DNA from: CAYRSS01 sp964426945
Lineage (GTDB): Bacteria > Planctomycetota > Phycisphaerae > UBA1845
Direction: 5' to 3'
NCBI GenBank assembly: GCA_964426945.1
Contig: CAYRSS010000003.1
Coordinates: 98,712-162,711 of the forward strand
DNA length: 64,000 nt
Each line of letters starts with the position of its first letter. The stretch's first letter is position 1. The position numbers and the translations under genes were made by a program. The notes below the pieces were generated by a model. It did no database searches, was not told the DNA's origin, and saw only the letters and a list, made by a program, of their open reading frames with translations. Shown one piece after another: positions 53,313 to 62,362 of the stretch.

Positions 53313-53885
53313 ATGCACCGGACGGCGCTTCTCAACCTGCTCGCGGCCCACGAGCCGTACGACGACCATGAAGCGACGATGCTGCGACAGACGATCGCGT
53401 TCGTCCGCGAGCATGAGCGCTGCTTCGAACGCGATCTGAGCGTCGGCCACATCACGGGCTCAGCCTGGCTGATGGACAAGTCTCACGGGCGGGTATTGCT
53501 GACATTCCACCGCAAACTCAACATGTGGCTGCAGCTCGGCGGCCACGCCGAAGGTGACCCCGACGTGCTGGCCGTCGCTGTCCGTGAGGCCCACGAGGAA
53601 TCGGGCCTGACCGACATCACCCCGATCCACGCCGGCATCTTCGACGTCGACATTCACCCAATTCCGGCCCACGCGAAAGAGCCGCCTCATCTGCACTACG
53701 ACGTCCGGTTTCTGCTGGAGGCCCGCGGCAGCGACCGGTTCGTCGTCAGCGACGAGTCGCACGATCTCGCCTGGGTATCCCCGGAGGAGCTGCTCCGCTT
53801 CGACGTGGACGATTCCGTCCGCCGCATGCACCGGAAATGGCGGGAGTGGCTCGCCAGGCGGGATCCGCAGCCCGGGAAAGCGTAG
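53313..53885 (+). CDS. Nudix hydrolase
   Basis: A 190-residue protein with a Nudix box GGHAEGDPDVLAVAVREAHEESGL split here as GGHAEGD, then VAVREAHEESGL: the REAHEES metal-binding helix is intact, but the usual Glu six residues after the first Gly is replaced by Pro. This variant occurs in a subgroup with the GGHA-E/D-GD start. It hydrolyses nucleoside diphosphates linked to another group; the substrate is unknown. The start is at 53313, 21 bases after the zinc-ribbon gene. Confidence 0.9.
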   Translation: MHRTALLNLLAAHEPYDDHEATMLRQTIAFVREHERCFERDLSVGHITGSAWLMDKSHGRVLLTFHRKLNMWLQLGGHAEGDPDVLAVAVREAHEESGLTDITPIHAGIFDVDIHPIPAHAKEPPHLHYDVRFLLEARGSDRFVVSDESHDLAWVSPEELLRFDVDDSVRRMHRKWREWLARRDPQPGKA

Positions 53886-54273
53886 GTCGCGTCGCGTGCC
53901 CCGGCCCGCAAAGGACACGCACGTACCAGGCTTCCCGCGGGCCGTCCGGCCCGGATTCAATTTCACTTCATTCCTGCCATTTTGAGCTTGCGGCCGAGGC
54001 ATCGCGCCGCTAGACTGGGACGGTACCACGGGGCCGGCACCGCACCAGAATGATCTGATCGCCGAGTGTGCCCTGCGCGCTCCGTTTGCTCCTTTGCGTT
54101 ACGAGGCATCTCACGCTGCCGCCCCCAAAGCACCCCGAGGGGCCATTTGCTTCCAAGCGGTCCACTTCCGCGGACCGCACGCGTACTCCGGCTTCGACAG
54201 GATGTCGAATCGTGCGCGAAGCGGTGCGCGTTGAACCAGAGACAGCTGTCACTTCAGAATTGGAGCGCCAGAA
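53886..54273. other. 388-base intergenic region
   Basis: No supported gene. It is less GC-rich near 53945-53990. A 7-bp stem GCGGTCC/GGACCGC lies at about 54158-54179. Two small antisense-type open frames are not credible. GGAG before 54274 is the ribosome site of the next gene; no promoter is assigned. Confidence 0.35.
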
Positions 54274-55299
54274 ATGAGCCGACACCAGCGATCGATCGTC
54301 CTGATCGCGGCCGTGCTGAGTACCGCCGCGGCACCGATCCCGGCGACCGCCGACATCATCGACGATATCTGGGACGCGATTCAAACCACCGCATCCCGTG
54401 CCCAGGCCGCCGCGGACCGAGCCGCCGAGGCTCGTGATCGCGCCCTGGAGGCCCGAAACAGCGCCAACGAGACGCGCGACAACATCCGCAACGCGGTGCT
54501 CCTCATGACAGGAGAGATGCGCGATCTCATCTCCGAGGTCGCCGGCGATCTCCAGACGGAGGTCGATGACTTCCTCGATGGCCGCGACGCGTTCATCGCC
54601 GACGGCGGCTGCTCGGTGGCTGTCTGTCAGCCGTTCCGCGCGGAGATGGTCGCGCTGCTGCAGAACATGGAAGATCTCAGCAACGCGTTGCTGACGGTGG
54701 CGGGTGTCGAGGGGATGACCATCGACCTCGGCCAGGAAATCGCCCTGTTGCAGGCCGTTCCCGGCCGGCTGCTCTTTCCGCTGTATGTAGGTATCAGCGA
54801 GACGGATTTCATCGGCGCCGGCCTTTCCGACAAACTGGCGGAAGCGGCTGAGGCGCTGGTGGTACTCCAGCAGCTTCTGGAGGAGCCCGACGATCTGCGG
54901 GGAGGGGAGCCGCTTCCTTCCACAATTCGAGAATCGGAACTGCTCGCCTGCCACTTCGTGCTGACCGATCCGGACACGGGCGAGTTCGGCCCCGGCGGCC
55001 CGCGCCGCGCGAGGAACGCGTTGAAGCCGGTCACCGCCGCCGGCGCAGGGCTGAAGCTGATCGGCGAGCTCCTGCTGTCTGCGGGCGAGGGCAAGACGTT
55101 CGATGTCCCCGTCCAGATTCACGGCTATGTCGGGGTCAGCTTCAAGGACAACAAGAAGAAGAAGGCGGGGACGCTGCTCAGCGGCATGGCCGACATACTG
55201 CTGCACCTGTCCAACGTGGGCGACGTGAAGGTCCGCGCCTGCATTTCGAACTACGCGCACGACCGGACGATGGCGGCGGCCGAATCCCTGAATCGCTGA
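54274..55299 (+). CDS. Secreted coiled-coil protein, unrecognised family (paralogue 1)
   Basis: A 341-residue protein with a signal peptide (about 1-27, ending ATADI). Residues 38-75 are a heptad-like coiled coil (RAAEARDRALEARNSANETRDN). A hallmark GRDAFIADGGCSVAVC then PFR follows at about 110-128, with two cysteines five apart. PGRLLFPLY and LEEPDDLRGGEPLP appear in the middle, and VQIHGYVGVSF and a C-terminal cysteine (VRACISNYAH) near the end. It is clearly paralogous along its whole length to the next gene. No known domain is recognised. Probably extracellular or periplasmic. Confidence 0.75.
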   Translation: MSRHQRSIVLIAAVLSTAAAPIPATADIIDDIWDAIQTTASRAQAAADRAAEARDRALEARNSANETRDNIRNAVLLMTGEMRDLISEVAGDLQTEVDDFLDGRDAFIADGGCSVAVCQPFRAEMVALLQNMEDLSNALLTVAGVEGMTIDLGQEIALLQAVPGRLLFPLYVGISETDFIGAGLSDKLAEAAEALVVLQQLLEEPDDLRGGEPLPSTIRESELLACHFVLTDPDTGEFGPGGPRRARNALKPVTAAGAGLKLIGELLLSAGEGKTFDVPVQIHGYVGVSFKDNKKKKAGTLLSGMADILLHLSNVGDVKVRACISNYAHDRTMAAAESLNR

Positions 55300-55379
55300 C
55301 GGGGGTGTCAAGGCAACCGATCCTCCAGAACCCGATGCGGCCCTGATCGTTTTCGAACCCAAGCCTGGGAGCTTCGCCC

Positions 55380-56504
55380 ATGATCCGATTACACCGAAAG
55401 CCTGGCCATTGCACCGCCCTGCTCTGCGTCCTGGTGCTCGCAGCGCCCGCCAACGCCGGAGGCCTGCTTCAGAACATCTACGACATGGTGCTGACTTCCA
55501 CGAACCGCATCACGACTGCTCGCGACCGGGCCACCACCGCCCGCGACAACGCCATCGCGGCGAGAGACAGCGCCAACGAAATCCGCGACAACGTCCGGAG
55601 CGGCGTCATCATGCTCACCGGCCAGATGAGGGATCTCGTGACCGAGATGGTCGGTGACATCCAGGACCGCATCGACGAAGAGATGGCGGGCCGCGATGCG
55701 TTCATCGCCGATGGGGGTTGCTCCGTCGCGGTCTGTGAGCCATTCCGGCAGGATCTGGTCGCGCTGATGCAGAGCCTGGAGACCATCGGCAACGCCATGG
55801 TCGCCATGACGGAGCTTGAGGGCCTCACGATCGACTTCGGCCGCGAGATCAGCGTCGTCCAGGCCGCGCCAGGGCGACTGCTGTTCCCGCTCTATCGCGC
55901 TGTCTCTGCCACGGGAATGCTGGACGGCGGCCTGGTGGATCAGCTCGGCGACGCGGCCGAGTCGCTGCTGATTCTGCAGGAAATCCTGGAGGAACCGGCC
56001 GACGACATGCGCGGCGGCGGCGAGCCCCTTTCGACCGACCCGATCCTGGCCGCCGAACTCGAGTCATGCCGCGCCGTCCTGACCGAGCCGCTCACCGCCG
56101 AATTCGGCCCCAACGGTCCGGTCCGCTCAAGGGTGGCGATGAGGAACGTCATCTCGGTGGGCCATGGACTCAAAGTCAGCGGCACGGTCATGAAGGCCTT
56201 CGGCGAACGCGCGACCGATGATTTCGAGATCCAGATGCACGGGTACGTCGGCATCAAATTCAACAAGAGCCCGATTAAGAAGTGGGGGGGTGTCCTGGCG
56301 GGGCTCGGCAATGTTCTCGCCCCGGTGACTTCGGCCGCACACACGAAGATCCGTCACTGCGTGCTGATGTACGAACAGGACCAGATGCTGCGCGCCATCG
56401 AGGCGGTCCCGGATTGCCCCACGACGGGCAGCGCCGATCTCAACGGCGACGGCGACGTCAACCTGGCCGACTACGCCCTGTTCCAGCAGCAGTTCGGCGG
56501 GTAG
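55380..56504 (+). CDS. Secreted coiled-coil protein with dockerin-like tail (paralogue 2)
   Basis: A 374-residue protein, 80 bases downstream of its paralogue. Signal peptide about 10-26 (ending APANA). The same order of segments is present: coiled coil (RDRATTARDNAIAARDSANE), GRDAFIADGGCSVAVC, PGRLLFPLY, LEEPADDMRGGGEPLS, IQMHGYVGIKF and a late Cys (IRHCVLMYEQ). Unlike the first copy it ends in a single EF-hand tail, DLNGDGDVNLADYALFQQQF. GGGAG precedes the ATG. The tail suggests anchoring or assembly on the surface. No family is recognised. Confidence 0.78.
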   Translation: MIRLHRKPGHCTALLCVLVLAAPANAGGLLQNIYDMVLTSTNRITTARDRATTARDNAIAARDSANEIRDNVRSGVIMLTGQMRDLVTEMVGDIQDRIDEEMAGRDAFIADGGCSVAVCEPFRQDLVALMQSLETIGNAMVAMTELEGLTIDFGREISVVQAAPGRLLFPLYRAVSATGMLDGGLVDQLGDAAESLLILQEILEEPADDMRGGGEPLSTDPILAAELESCRAVLTEPLTAEFGPNGPVRSRVAMRNVISVGHGLKVSGTVMKAFGERATDDFEIQMHGYVGIKFNKSPIKKWGGVLAGLGNVLAPVTSAAHTKIRHCVLMYEQDQMLRAIEAVPDCPTTGSADLNGDGDVNLADYALFQQQFGG

Positions 56505-56561
56505 CACCATCCTCCCAGCCTCACGCGTTGCAGCCTGAAAGGCCTGACGCGGCGCGGCACC

Positions 56562-56590
56562 TTGCGCCGTGCGGCCCGGCCGCGTAGAAT
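56562..56590 (+). promoter_or_regulatory. Predicted promoter of the SDR gene (leaderless)
   Basis: TTGCGC (56562-56567), 17 bases, TAGAAT (56585-56590). The ATG at 56600 is only nine bases after the -10, so transcription would begin at or next to the start codon. Confidence 0.5.
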
Positions 56591-56599
56591 CCGCGGGCC

Positions 56600-57352
56600 A
56601 TGACCCTGTCTGATCAGGTTGTCGTCCTCACCGGCGCCAGCAGCGGCATCGGCGAGGCCGCTGCGCGCGAACTCGCCGCGGCGGGCGCCCGGCTGATGCT
56701 GGGCGCGCGGCGCGCAGACCGGCTGAGGCGGCTGGCCGCCGAGCTCAACGGCGCCGCTTCTTCCTCTCCCGCCGGACATCGCGGCGCGACGGCCTTCCGG
56801 CAGACCGACGTGACGGTCCGGGGCGAGGTCGAGGCGCTGGTCGCCGCCGCGGTCGATAGCTACGGCCGCGTCGACGCGATCGTCAACAACGCCGGCGTGA
56901 TGCCGCTCTCGCTCATGCGCGACCTGCGCGTGGACGAGTGGGAGCGCACCATCGATGTGAATCTCCGCGGCGTGCTGCACGGTATTGCCGCGGTCCTGCC
57001 CCACTTCCGTCAGGCCGTGCGCGGCCACGTCGTAAACGTCGCCTCGCTGGCCGCCCACCAGGTCTTCGCGACGGCCGGGGTTTACTGCGCGACCAAGCAC
57101 GCGGTTCGCGCGGTGTCCGACACGCTTCGCGAGGAGGAGCGCGGCCGCATTCGCGTGACGCTCATCTCACCCGGGGCGGTGGAGACCGCGCTTCCGCAGG
57201 GCATCACCGACGAGAAGCTGAAAGCTGCGATCACCGAGCTGTACCGCGACGCCCTGACCCCGGCCGACGTCGCCCGCGCGATCCGCTTCGCCCTGGAGCA
57301 GCCGACGACGGTCGAGGTCGGCGAGATCATCGTGCGGCCGAACCGGCGGTGA
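56600..57352 (+). CDS. Short-chain dehydrogenase/reductase
   Basis: A 250-residue classical SDR: cofactor-binding TGASSGIGEAAARELAAAG, NNAGVM, catalytic Ser in NVASLAAHQ and Tyr/Lys in YCATKHAVRA. The Arg pair in LGARRADRL suggests NADP preference. It resembles YdfG-like serine/3-hydroxy acid dehydrogenases in its LISPGAVETALP and C-terminal 'EVGEIIVRPN' end, but the substrate is not determined. It is probably translated from a leaderless mRNA. It is followed by REP-like repeats. Confidence 0.9.
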   Translation: MTLSDQVVVLTGASSGIGEAAARELAAAGARLMLGARRADRLRRLAAELNGAASSSPAGHRGATAFRQTDVTVRGEVEALVAAAVDSYGRVDAIVNNAGVMPLSLMRDLRVDEWERTIDVNLRGVLHGIAAVLPHFRQAVRGHVVNVASLAAHQVFATAGVYCATKHAVRAVSDTLREEERGRIRVTLISPGAVETALPQGITDEKLKAAITELYRDALTPADVARAIRFALEQPTTVEVGEIIVRPNRR

Positions 57353-57428
57353 GTGCGGCGAGTTGTTGATCTAATGGTGAACTGCGGGCGAGCCTGCTGA
57401 GCTTGGATCGATCGCGATCTGTGCTTCT

Positions 57429-57621
57429 TTCGCCCGCAGGGCGCACGATCGTAGCCCGGAGCTTCAGCTCCGGGTAAGACGGCTCCTGTCAATTTCCACC
57501 CGGAGGGTGGACGAATCGCGGCGGACTTCCGAAGCGCCTCGCGCGCCCTCCTGGCGCATCGGCCGAGGGGACTCCGCCATCCGTGGACTGAAGTCCACGG
57601 CTGGGAACGCGCGCCCTCCGG
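57429..57621. repeat. REPIN-like pair of inverted REP elements (copies B and C)
   Basis: Copy B: GCAGGGCGCACGATCG head (57436-57456) followed by the hairpin CCCGGAGCT/AGCTCCGGG (57455-57474). Copy C is in the opposite direction: hairpin CCGTGGACT/AGTCCACGG (57580-57599) followed by CCCTCCGGGCG. Reverse-complementing C aligns it with B along the full head-plus-hairpin length. Between them are two more small hairpins, CCACCC/GGGTGG near 57497 and GCGCC/GGCGC near 57543. The rest of 57353-57722 holds no gene. Confidence 0.75.
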
Positions 57622-57722
57622 GCGAAGACGCCTTACCGAACGATCGTTGCCTTCCGGAAAGCGGCGGATCCGCCGGCGTCAGGCGGATGCACCACGATGA
57701 CGGCGGTCAGTATCACCCGTAA

Positions 57723-57751
57723 TTGACGCTCCCCGCCGCGATCTCTACCAT
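57723..57751 (+). promoter_or_regulatory. Predicted promoter of the ferritin gene
   Basis: TTGACG (57723-57728), 17 bases, TACCAT (57746-57751), 46 bases before the ATG. It is the best sigma70-like match in the window. Confidence 0.6.
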
Positions 57752-57797
57752 CCAGCCCTGAAGATTGAACAGATTTCCAGCAGAAAGGACTCGATTC

Positions 57798-58295
57798 ATG
57801 CTGATTTCGAAGGCAATGGCGGCGCGGCTGAACGACCAGATTACGATGGAACTTGGGGCGGCCCACAAGTACCGGGCCATGGCCTGCGCCCTGGACGCGA
57901 TGGGGCTGAAGGTCGCGGCGAAGTTCTTCTTCAAGCAGAGCGAGGAAGAGGACGAACACGCGATGAAGATCCTGCACTACGTCCTCGAGGTCGGGGCGAC
58001 CGTGTCGCTCGCGGCCGTCGCCAAGCCCAAGGGCGACTACGCGTCGCTCTCCGAAGTCGCCGATGCGGCGCTCGAGAGCGAAATGGCCGTCACCAAGAGC
58101 ATCAACGAGATCATGGACCTCTGCGAGAAGGAGAAGGACTACGCCACACGCAACCTGATGGCGTGGTTTGTCGAGGAGCAGGTCGAGGAAGTTTCGACGA
58201 TGAACGACCTGATCAACCTCATCAACCTCGCGGGCAAGAACGTGCTGCAGGTCGAGGCGCGGCTGGCTCACATGATGGCGGCGGAGAAGAAGTAG
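57798..58295 (+). CDS. Bacterial non-heme ferritin
   Basis: A 165-residue four-helix protein: MLISKAMAARLNDQITMELGAAHKYRAMA, FKQSEEEDEHAMKILHYVLE and WFVEEQVEEVSTMNDLI. The ferroxidase Glu/His ligands are visible as Glu in TMELGAAHKY, Glu and His in SEEEDEHAMK, and Glu in EEQVEE. It stores iron as a 24-mer. AAAGGA precedes ATG 57798. It has its own promoter and lies upstream of the WD40 gene. Confidence 0.9.
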   Translation: MLISKAMAARLNDQITMELGAAHKYRAMACALDAMGLKVAAKFFFKQSEEEDEHAMKILHYVLEVGATVSLAAVAKPKGDYASLSEVADAALESEMAVTKSINEIMDLCEKEKDYATRNLMAWFVEEQVEEVSTMNDLINLINLAGKNVLQVEARLAHMMAAEKK

Positions 58296-58353
58296 CAAGC
58301 CATCGCGCAGCGCTGCGAAGCAATCGCCGATCGGTCGTCAGGGAGTGCCTGCC

Positions 58354-60471
58354 GTGACCGTCAAACGCGAGGATCGTGACCGCGCTGCACCACCGCCCGG
58401 TAAGCCGCTGGTTGCGGTGATGTTGTTCGCGCTGGTCGGGTTTGTTCCCCCGACAGGCCGCCCTGCGCACGCCCAGCCCTCCTCCGGCGACGCCGAATGG
58501 CAGTCCTACCGCGCCCACATCGCCGCGGCCCAGGCGTGGCTTGATCTCAACGAGCCCGCCCGGGCTCGAGAGTGGATCGACGCCGCCCCGCCCGCCCATC
58601 GCGGGTGGGAGTGGCGCCTGCTGCAGCGGCAGCTCGACGTCTCGCTGGCCGTGCCCTTCCGCGACGCGGCCGGGTTCATGGATCTGTCGGTCGCCCCCGA
58701 TGGGAAGCGCGCCGCCTGCCTTACCGGCAACGGGAAGCTCACGATCATCGCCCTGCCGGACGGCGCGGTCCTGCGCACGTGTGACGCCCACACCCAGGGC
58801 GGCGGCTTCAGCGTCCGGTTCGCCCCCGACGGCACCCGCATCGCCTCCAGCGGGGCCGACCGGCTGGTGAAAATCTGGGATGCCGAAACCGGCGAGCTGA
58901 AGCTCACGTTCGATCAGCACAAGTTCCCCGTCGGCGGCCTGGCCTGGTCGCCCGATAGCACGCGGATCGCTTCGAGCGCCTACTACGTCGACAAGGAAAC
59001 CCCGATCGAGGGCCGCGTGCACATCTGGAATGCGGCCGACGGCGCGATCCTGCACACCATGCGCACCGGCCAGAAGCCCGTGGTGTGCACCGACTGGTCG
59101 CGCGACGGCCGGTTTGTCGCCGCGGGCACGTGGGACTCGGAAGTCGTCGTGTGGTCCGCGGCCGACGGCAGCGAAGTTCGCACCATCAACGAGCGGCCGG
59201 GGCCGACCAATGCTTCGCATGTGGACGCCGTCGCCCTGAGCCCGGATGGCGAGCTTGTCGCGTACGGCTCGTCGGAGAAGTGGGTTCGCGTTCACCGCGT
59301 GGCCACGGGCGAGCGGGTGGCCGATCTGCACAGCCACGGCCAGCCGATCGCCGCGGTGCGGTTCAGCCCCGACGGCCGGCAACTGGCCACGGGCGGCGGC
59401 GACGACACCATCCGCGTGTGGGACACGGCCACCTGGCAGGAGACGGCCACCCTCCGCGGACACGCCGGGCGCATGCGCGGGCTGGCGTACGGCCCGGACG
59501 GCTCGCGGCTGTACTCCGCCTCGCTCGACGGAACCGTGCGCATGTGGGATCCGTCAAGCCGCGACACGGCCGGCCTGCGATTCGCCCATCCGAGCGGCAA
59601 CTACGCCGTGTCGTTTTCCCCCGACGGCACACGGGTGGCCGGGGCGGGCTATGACGGCATCGTGCCGGTGTGGGACTCGCGCACCGGTGCCCTGACGACG
59701 AGCTGGCCGGCGCACATGACGGACGGCGGCTGCAGCCCGGTGTGCATGACCGACTGGAGCCCCGACGGAGGCCGCGTGGCCACCTGCTCGTGGGACAAGA
59801 CGGCCAAGGTCTACGACGCCGCGACGCGCGCGGAGGTGCTGAAGATCGAGCATGCGGCCGGGGTGGCGGACATCACGTGGGGCCCGGCCGGCGACGTCCT
59901 GGCGACGTGCGGCCGGGATAAGCAGGCCCACCTGTGGGACGCGGCCACCGGCAAGCTGGTGCGATCGTTCACCGGCCACGAGGGGCAGGTCAACGAAGTC
60001 CGCTTCAGCGCCGATGGCGGGCACGTCGCCACCGTCAGCGATGACAAGACCGCCCGCGTGTGGGACGTGGCCGGCGGGGCCTGCACGCAGACGCTCCGCG
60101 GCCATCGCGGCGCGGTGCAGTCGGCCTGCTGGAGCCCGGACGGCGCCCGCATCGCTACCGGCGGCGCGGACGGCTCGGTACGCCTGTGGAACACGACCAC
60201 GGGCGAGCAGGTGCGCGTGCTGCACCAGGGCGACGAACCGATCTATCGCGTGGCGTTCAGCCCCGACGGCTCGCGCATCGCCTGTGCCGGGCGGGAGCTG
60301 GTCCTGCTCGACCCCGCACACGTCGGCGCCGCCGCACGCCTCCGCCCGCACGCGGACATGGGCTGGAACATCGATTGGAGCCCGGACGGCCACCGCCTGG
60401 CAAGCGGGTCGTGGGATGGGAGCGTCGTCATCCTTGACGCGGCGGCCATCACCCGGACGAACCGCCCATAG
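58354..60471 (+). CDS. Exported WD40 beta-propeller protein
   Basis: A 705-residue protein with an N-terminal hydrophobic signal (about 18-38) ending PAHAQ. A helical segment (ARAREWIDAAPPAHRGWEWRLL), typical of planctomycete WD40 proteins next to kinases, precedes about twelve WD40 repeats: 'FAPDGTRIASSGADRLVKIWD', 'FSPDGRQLATGGGDDTIRVWD' and 'WSPDGARIATGGADGSVRLWN' are clear examples. It likely forms two propellers as a periplasmic scaffold. GTG at 58354 is preferred because GGGAG lies eight bases upstream; GTG 58345 is the alternative. No kinase domain is attached. Confidence 0.88.
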   Translation: MTVKREDRDRAAPPPGKPLVAVMLFALVGFVPPTGRPAHAQPSSGDAEWQSYRAHIAAAQAWLDLNEPARAREWIDAAPPAHRGWEWRLLQRQLDVSLAVPFRDAAGFMDLSVAPDGKRAACLTGNGKLTIIALPDGAVLRTCDAHTQGGGFSVRFAPDGTRIASSGADRLVKIWDAETGELKLTFDQHKFPVGGLAWSPDSTRIASSAYYVDKETPIEGRVHIWNAADGAILHTMRTGQKPVVCTDWSRDGRFVAAGTWDSEVVVWSAADGSEVRTINERPGPTNASHVDAVALSPDGELVAYGSSEKWVRVHRVATGERVADLHSHGQPIAAVRFSPDGRQLATGGGDDTIRVWDTATWQETATLRGHAGRMRGLAYGPDGSRLYSASLDGTVRMWDPSSRDTAGLRFAHPSGNYAVSFSPDGTRVAGAGYDGIVPVWDSRTGALTTSWPAHMTDGGCSPVCMTDWSPDGGRVATCSWDKTAKVYDAATRAEVLKIEHAAGVADITWGPAGDVLATCGRDKQAHLWDAATGKLVRSFTGHEGQVNEVRFSADGGHVATVSDDKTARVWDVAGGACTQTLRGHRGAVQSACWSPDGARIATGGADGSVRLWNTTTGEQVRVLHQGDEPIYRVAFSPDGSRIACAGRELVLLDPAHVGAAARLRPHADMGWNIDWSPDGHRLASGSWDGSVVILDAAAITRTNRP

Positions 60472-60494
60472 GTCGGGCGCTTCTCTGAAAGGCA

Positions 60495-60533
60495 AAGCGG
60501 CGGAGCCCGCGCTCGCGAGCCCCGCCGCCGCTT
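60495..60533. terminator. Hairpin between convergent WD40 and metalloprotease genes
   Basis: AAGCGGCGG and CCGCCGCTT form a 9-bp stem around a GC-rich interior with its own GCGCTCGCG core. It sits in the 92-base gap between two converging genes, so it may end both transcripts. No T-run on either side. Confidence 0.45.
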
Positions 60534-60563
60534 CAGGTCACCGATCCTCTCGCCGCCGCAGGT

Positions 60564-62204
60564 CTACTTGCTGCCCTGCTTCGCCTGCTTCCAGTCAACG
60601 CGGTAGTGCACCGGGCTGGTGAGCGGCTGGCGCTCGGCGGGGACCGGGAAGTACAGGTCGCTGACCGCGCGGCCCAGTTCGCCCGACGCCTCCTTGGCGG
60701 AGAGCGTCTGCTTGTAGCCGTGGTGTGAGACGTTTCGCGTCAGGAGCCCGCAGTCGGCACAGTCGGAACCCGGGGCGCAGAAGTCGGTCACCGCACCGGG
60801 GCGGCCGTCGTCGCACTCGAAGTCGAACGCGAACTCGCAGGTGTCCTCGCACACGCCGCCGCCCCCGCCGCTGGTGTCGAACGCGGCCTGCCAGTTGGTC
60901 ACGAATCCGTAGCCGCCCGGGCCGAACACCTCCGTCACCCCCGCCGCAAAGCCTCCCCCGATCGTTCCGGTCAGGGCAAACACGTAGTCGAACGAGAGGA
61001 GCGTGATGTTTCCTCCGGCGTCGACGCCGCCGAAAAGGCTGACATCGTACGGGAAACCGTACTGCACGACGGTCAAGACGCCCAGCGCGGAGCCGTCATC
61101 AAAGATCTGGAAGGCCAGCGACGAGCCGAGGTTGTCGCCGCCGAAGTAGACACCTCCGAGGCCCGCCCCGCCGCCGCCAAAGTCCGGCGTCAGGGGATCA
61201 GTGCCGTTGGCGAGTTCCTCACCGTCGGAGAAGCCGTCACCATCGGTGTCGGGGTTGAGCGGGTTGAGGCCGAAGGCGGCCTCGTAGTCGACCAGGCCGT
61301 CGTCGTCGGTGTCGGGATCGTCGGGATCGGTACCGAGCAGGTAGACCTCGATGCCGTCCTCGACGCCGTCACCGTCCGAGTCGACCGCGGTCGGCGTCGT
61401 GTTTGTGGGGATGTCGTCCGGCTCGGGCGCCTGCGGCCGGGTCGGCGTCGTGGGGACGACCTCGCCGCCGCCCGAGCCGTAGAGGCTCTGGATACCCGCG
61501 ACGTCATCGTTGCCCAGCACGCTCTTGGGAAAGCCCGACTCGTAGCTGGGGAACATGATCGCGTTGCGGTCCTCGCTGTGGGCCAGGCCCAGGCCGTGGC
61601 CGAACTCGTGAATGGCCGTATCGATGAGGCGGACGATGTTGGGCGAGGTCGAAGTCGCGCTGGCCGACCAGGTCTCCGCCTCGTCAAAGTGGCAGTCCCC
61701 CGCGCTCGGGCCGCCGCTGCCGGGCGGGAAGTAGCAGTGGGCCAGCGTGCCGGAGGCGCCGTCGAACGCGGCGTCGCCGGGGCACTGCACGTTGGCTGCG
61801 GTGTACAACTCGCAGTGTCCGCCGGAGCCGAACCCGAAGACCATGTCGGCCTGGGCGGCGGCATTGACCTCCGTGAAGGTGAGCGGGGTCACCGCGGCCC
61901 AGACGTCCAGCGCCTGGCGGATGATCTGGCGCTGCGTGTTGCCGTCGAGGTCGGGCGAGGTGTTGACGATGAAGTAGGTCAGGTTCTGCTTCTGCCAGCG
62001 GGTGCGCACGGCGAAGTTCTCGAACTGGCTGGTGGCCCCGGCCTCGGGCAGCGGATCGAAGGGGATTATGACGTTGGCGACGTTGTCGTTGGTGTTGGTG
62101 TTCGTGTTGGTGTTGCCCGGCGGCGTGTTGTTGGAGGGGCAGCCGGCAGCGCAGAGCATAAGCCCAGCCAACGCGATCCCCGGAGCCCGCATGCGCAAGG
62201 ACAT
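60564..62204 (-). CDS. Matrixin-like zinc metalloprotease lipoprotein with TSP3-type calcium repeats
   Basis: A 546-residue exported protein. The signal has a lipobox-like CAAGC at Cys22, followed by an Asn/Thr-rich linker (NTNTNTNTN). The metzincin zinc site HEFGHGLGLAH (His199, His203, His209) and a Met-turn NAIMFPSY mark a matrixin-like catalytic domain (about 60-240). Residues about 290-345 contain thrombospondin type 3 calcium repeats (DSDGDGVEDGIEV, DTDDDGLVD, DTDGDGFSDGEEL). The C-terminal part has paired cysteines (GVCEDTCEF, FCAPGSDCADCG). AGGAG precedes ATG 62204. Confidence 0.9.
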   Translation of the reverse strand: MSLRMRAPGIALAGLMLCAAGCPSNNTPPGNTNTNTNTNDNVANVIIPFDPLPEAGATSQFENFAVRTRWQKQNLTYFIVNTSPDLDGNTQRQIIRQALDVWAAVTPLTFTEVNAAAQADMVFGFGSGGHCELYTAANVQCPGDAAFDGASGTLAHCYFPPGSGGPSAGDCHFDEAETWSASATSTSPNIVRLIDTAIHEFGHGLGLAHSEDRNAIMFPSYESGFPKSVLGNDDVAGIQSLYGSGGGEVVPTTPTRPQAPEPDDIPTNTTPTAVDSDGDGVEDGIEVYLLGTDPDDPDTDDDGLVDYEAAFGLNPLNPDTDGDGFSDGEELANGTDPLTPDFGGGGAGLGGVYFGGDNLGSSLAFQIFDDGSALGVLTVVQYGFPYDVSLFGGVDAGGNITLLSFDYVFALTGTIGGGFAAGVTEVFGPGGYGFVTNWQAAFDTSGGGGGVCEDTCEFAFDFECDDGRPGAVTDFCAPGSDCADCGLLTRNVSHHGYKQTLSAKEASGELGRAVSDLYFPVPAERQPLTSPVHYRVDWKQAKQGSK

Positions 62205-62362
62205 GAACTGTCTCCTGAATTGTGAGGCGGAGGCAGAAGCGCCTTGGAGTTCCGACCGCGTCGCGACGCGCGCCCGCGTGAATTCGTCGTGCCTCTCCGC
62301 CCGATGGACAGGGAAGCTACTCAAAGCGGGCGGCGCCGACAAGTGATTTCTGCAGAATGTGC

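Noticed and set aside
62087..62123. Short tandem repeat encoding NTNTNTN as a CRISPR-like or mobile repeat
   Set aside because: It is a simple in-frame Asn/Thr linker after a lipobox in the metalloprotease; there are no spacers.
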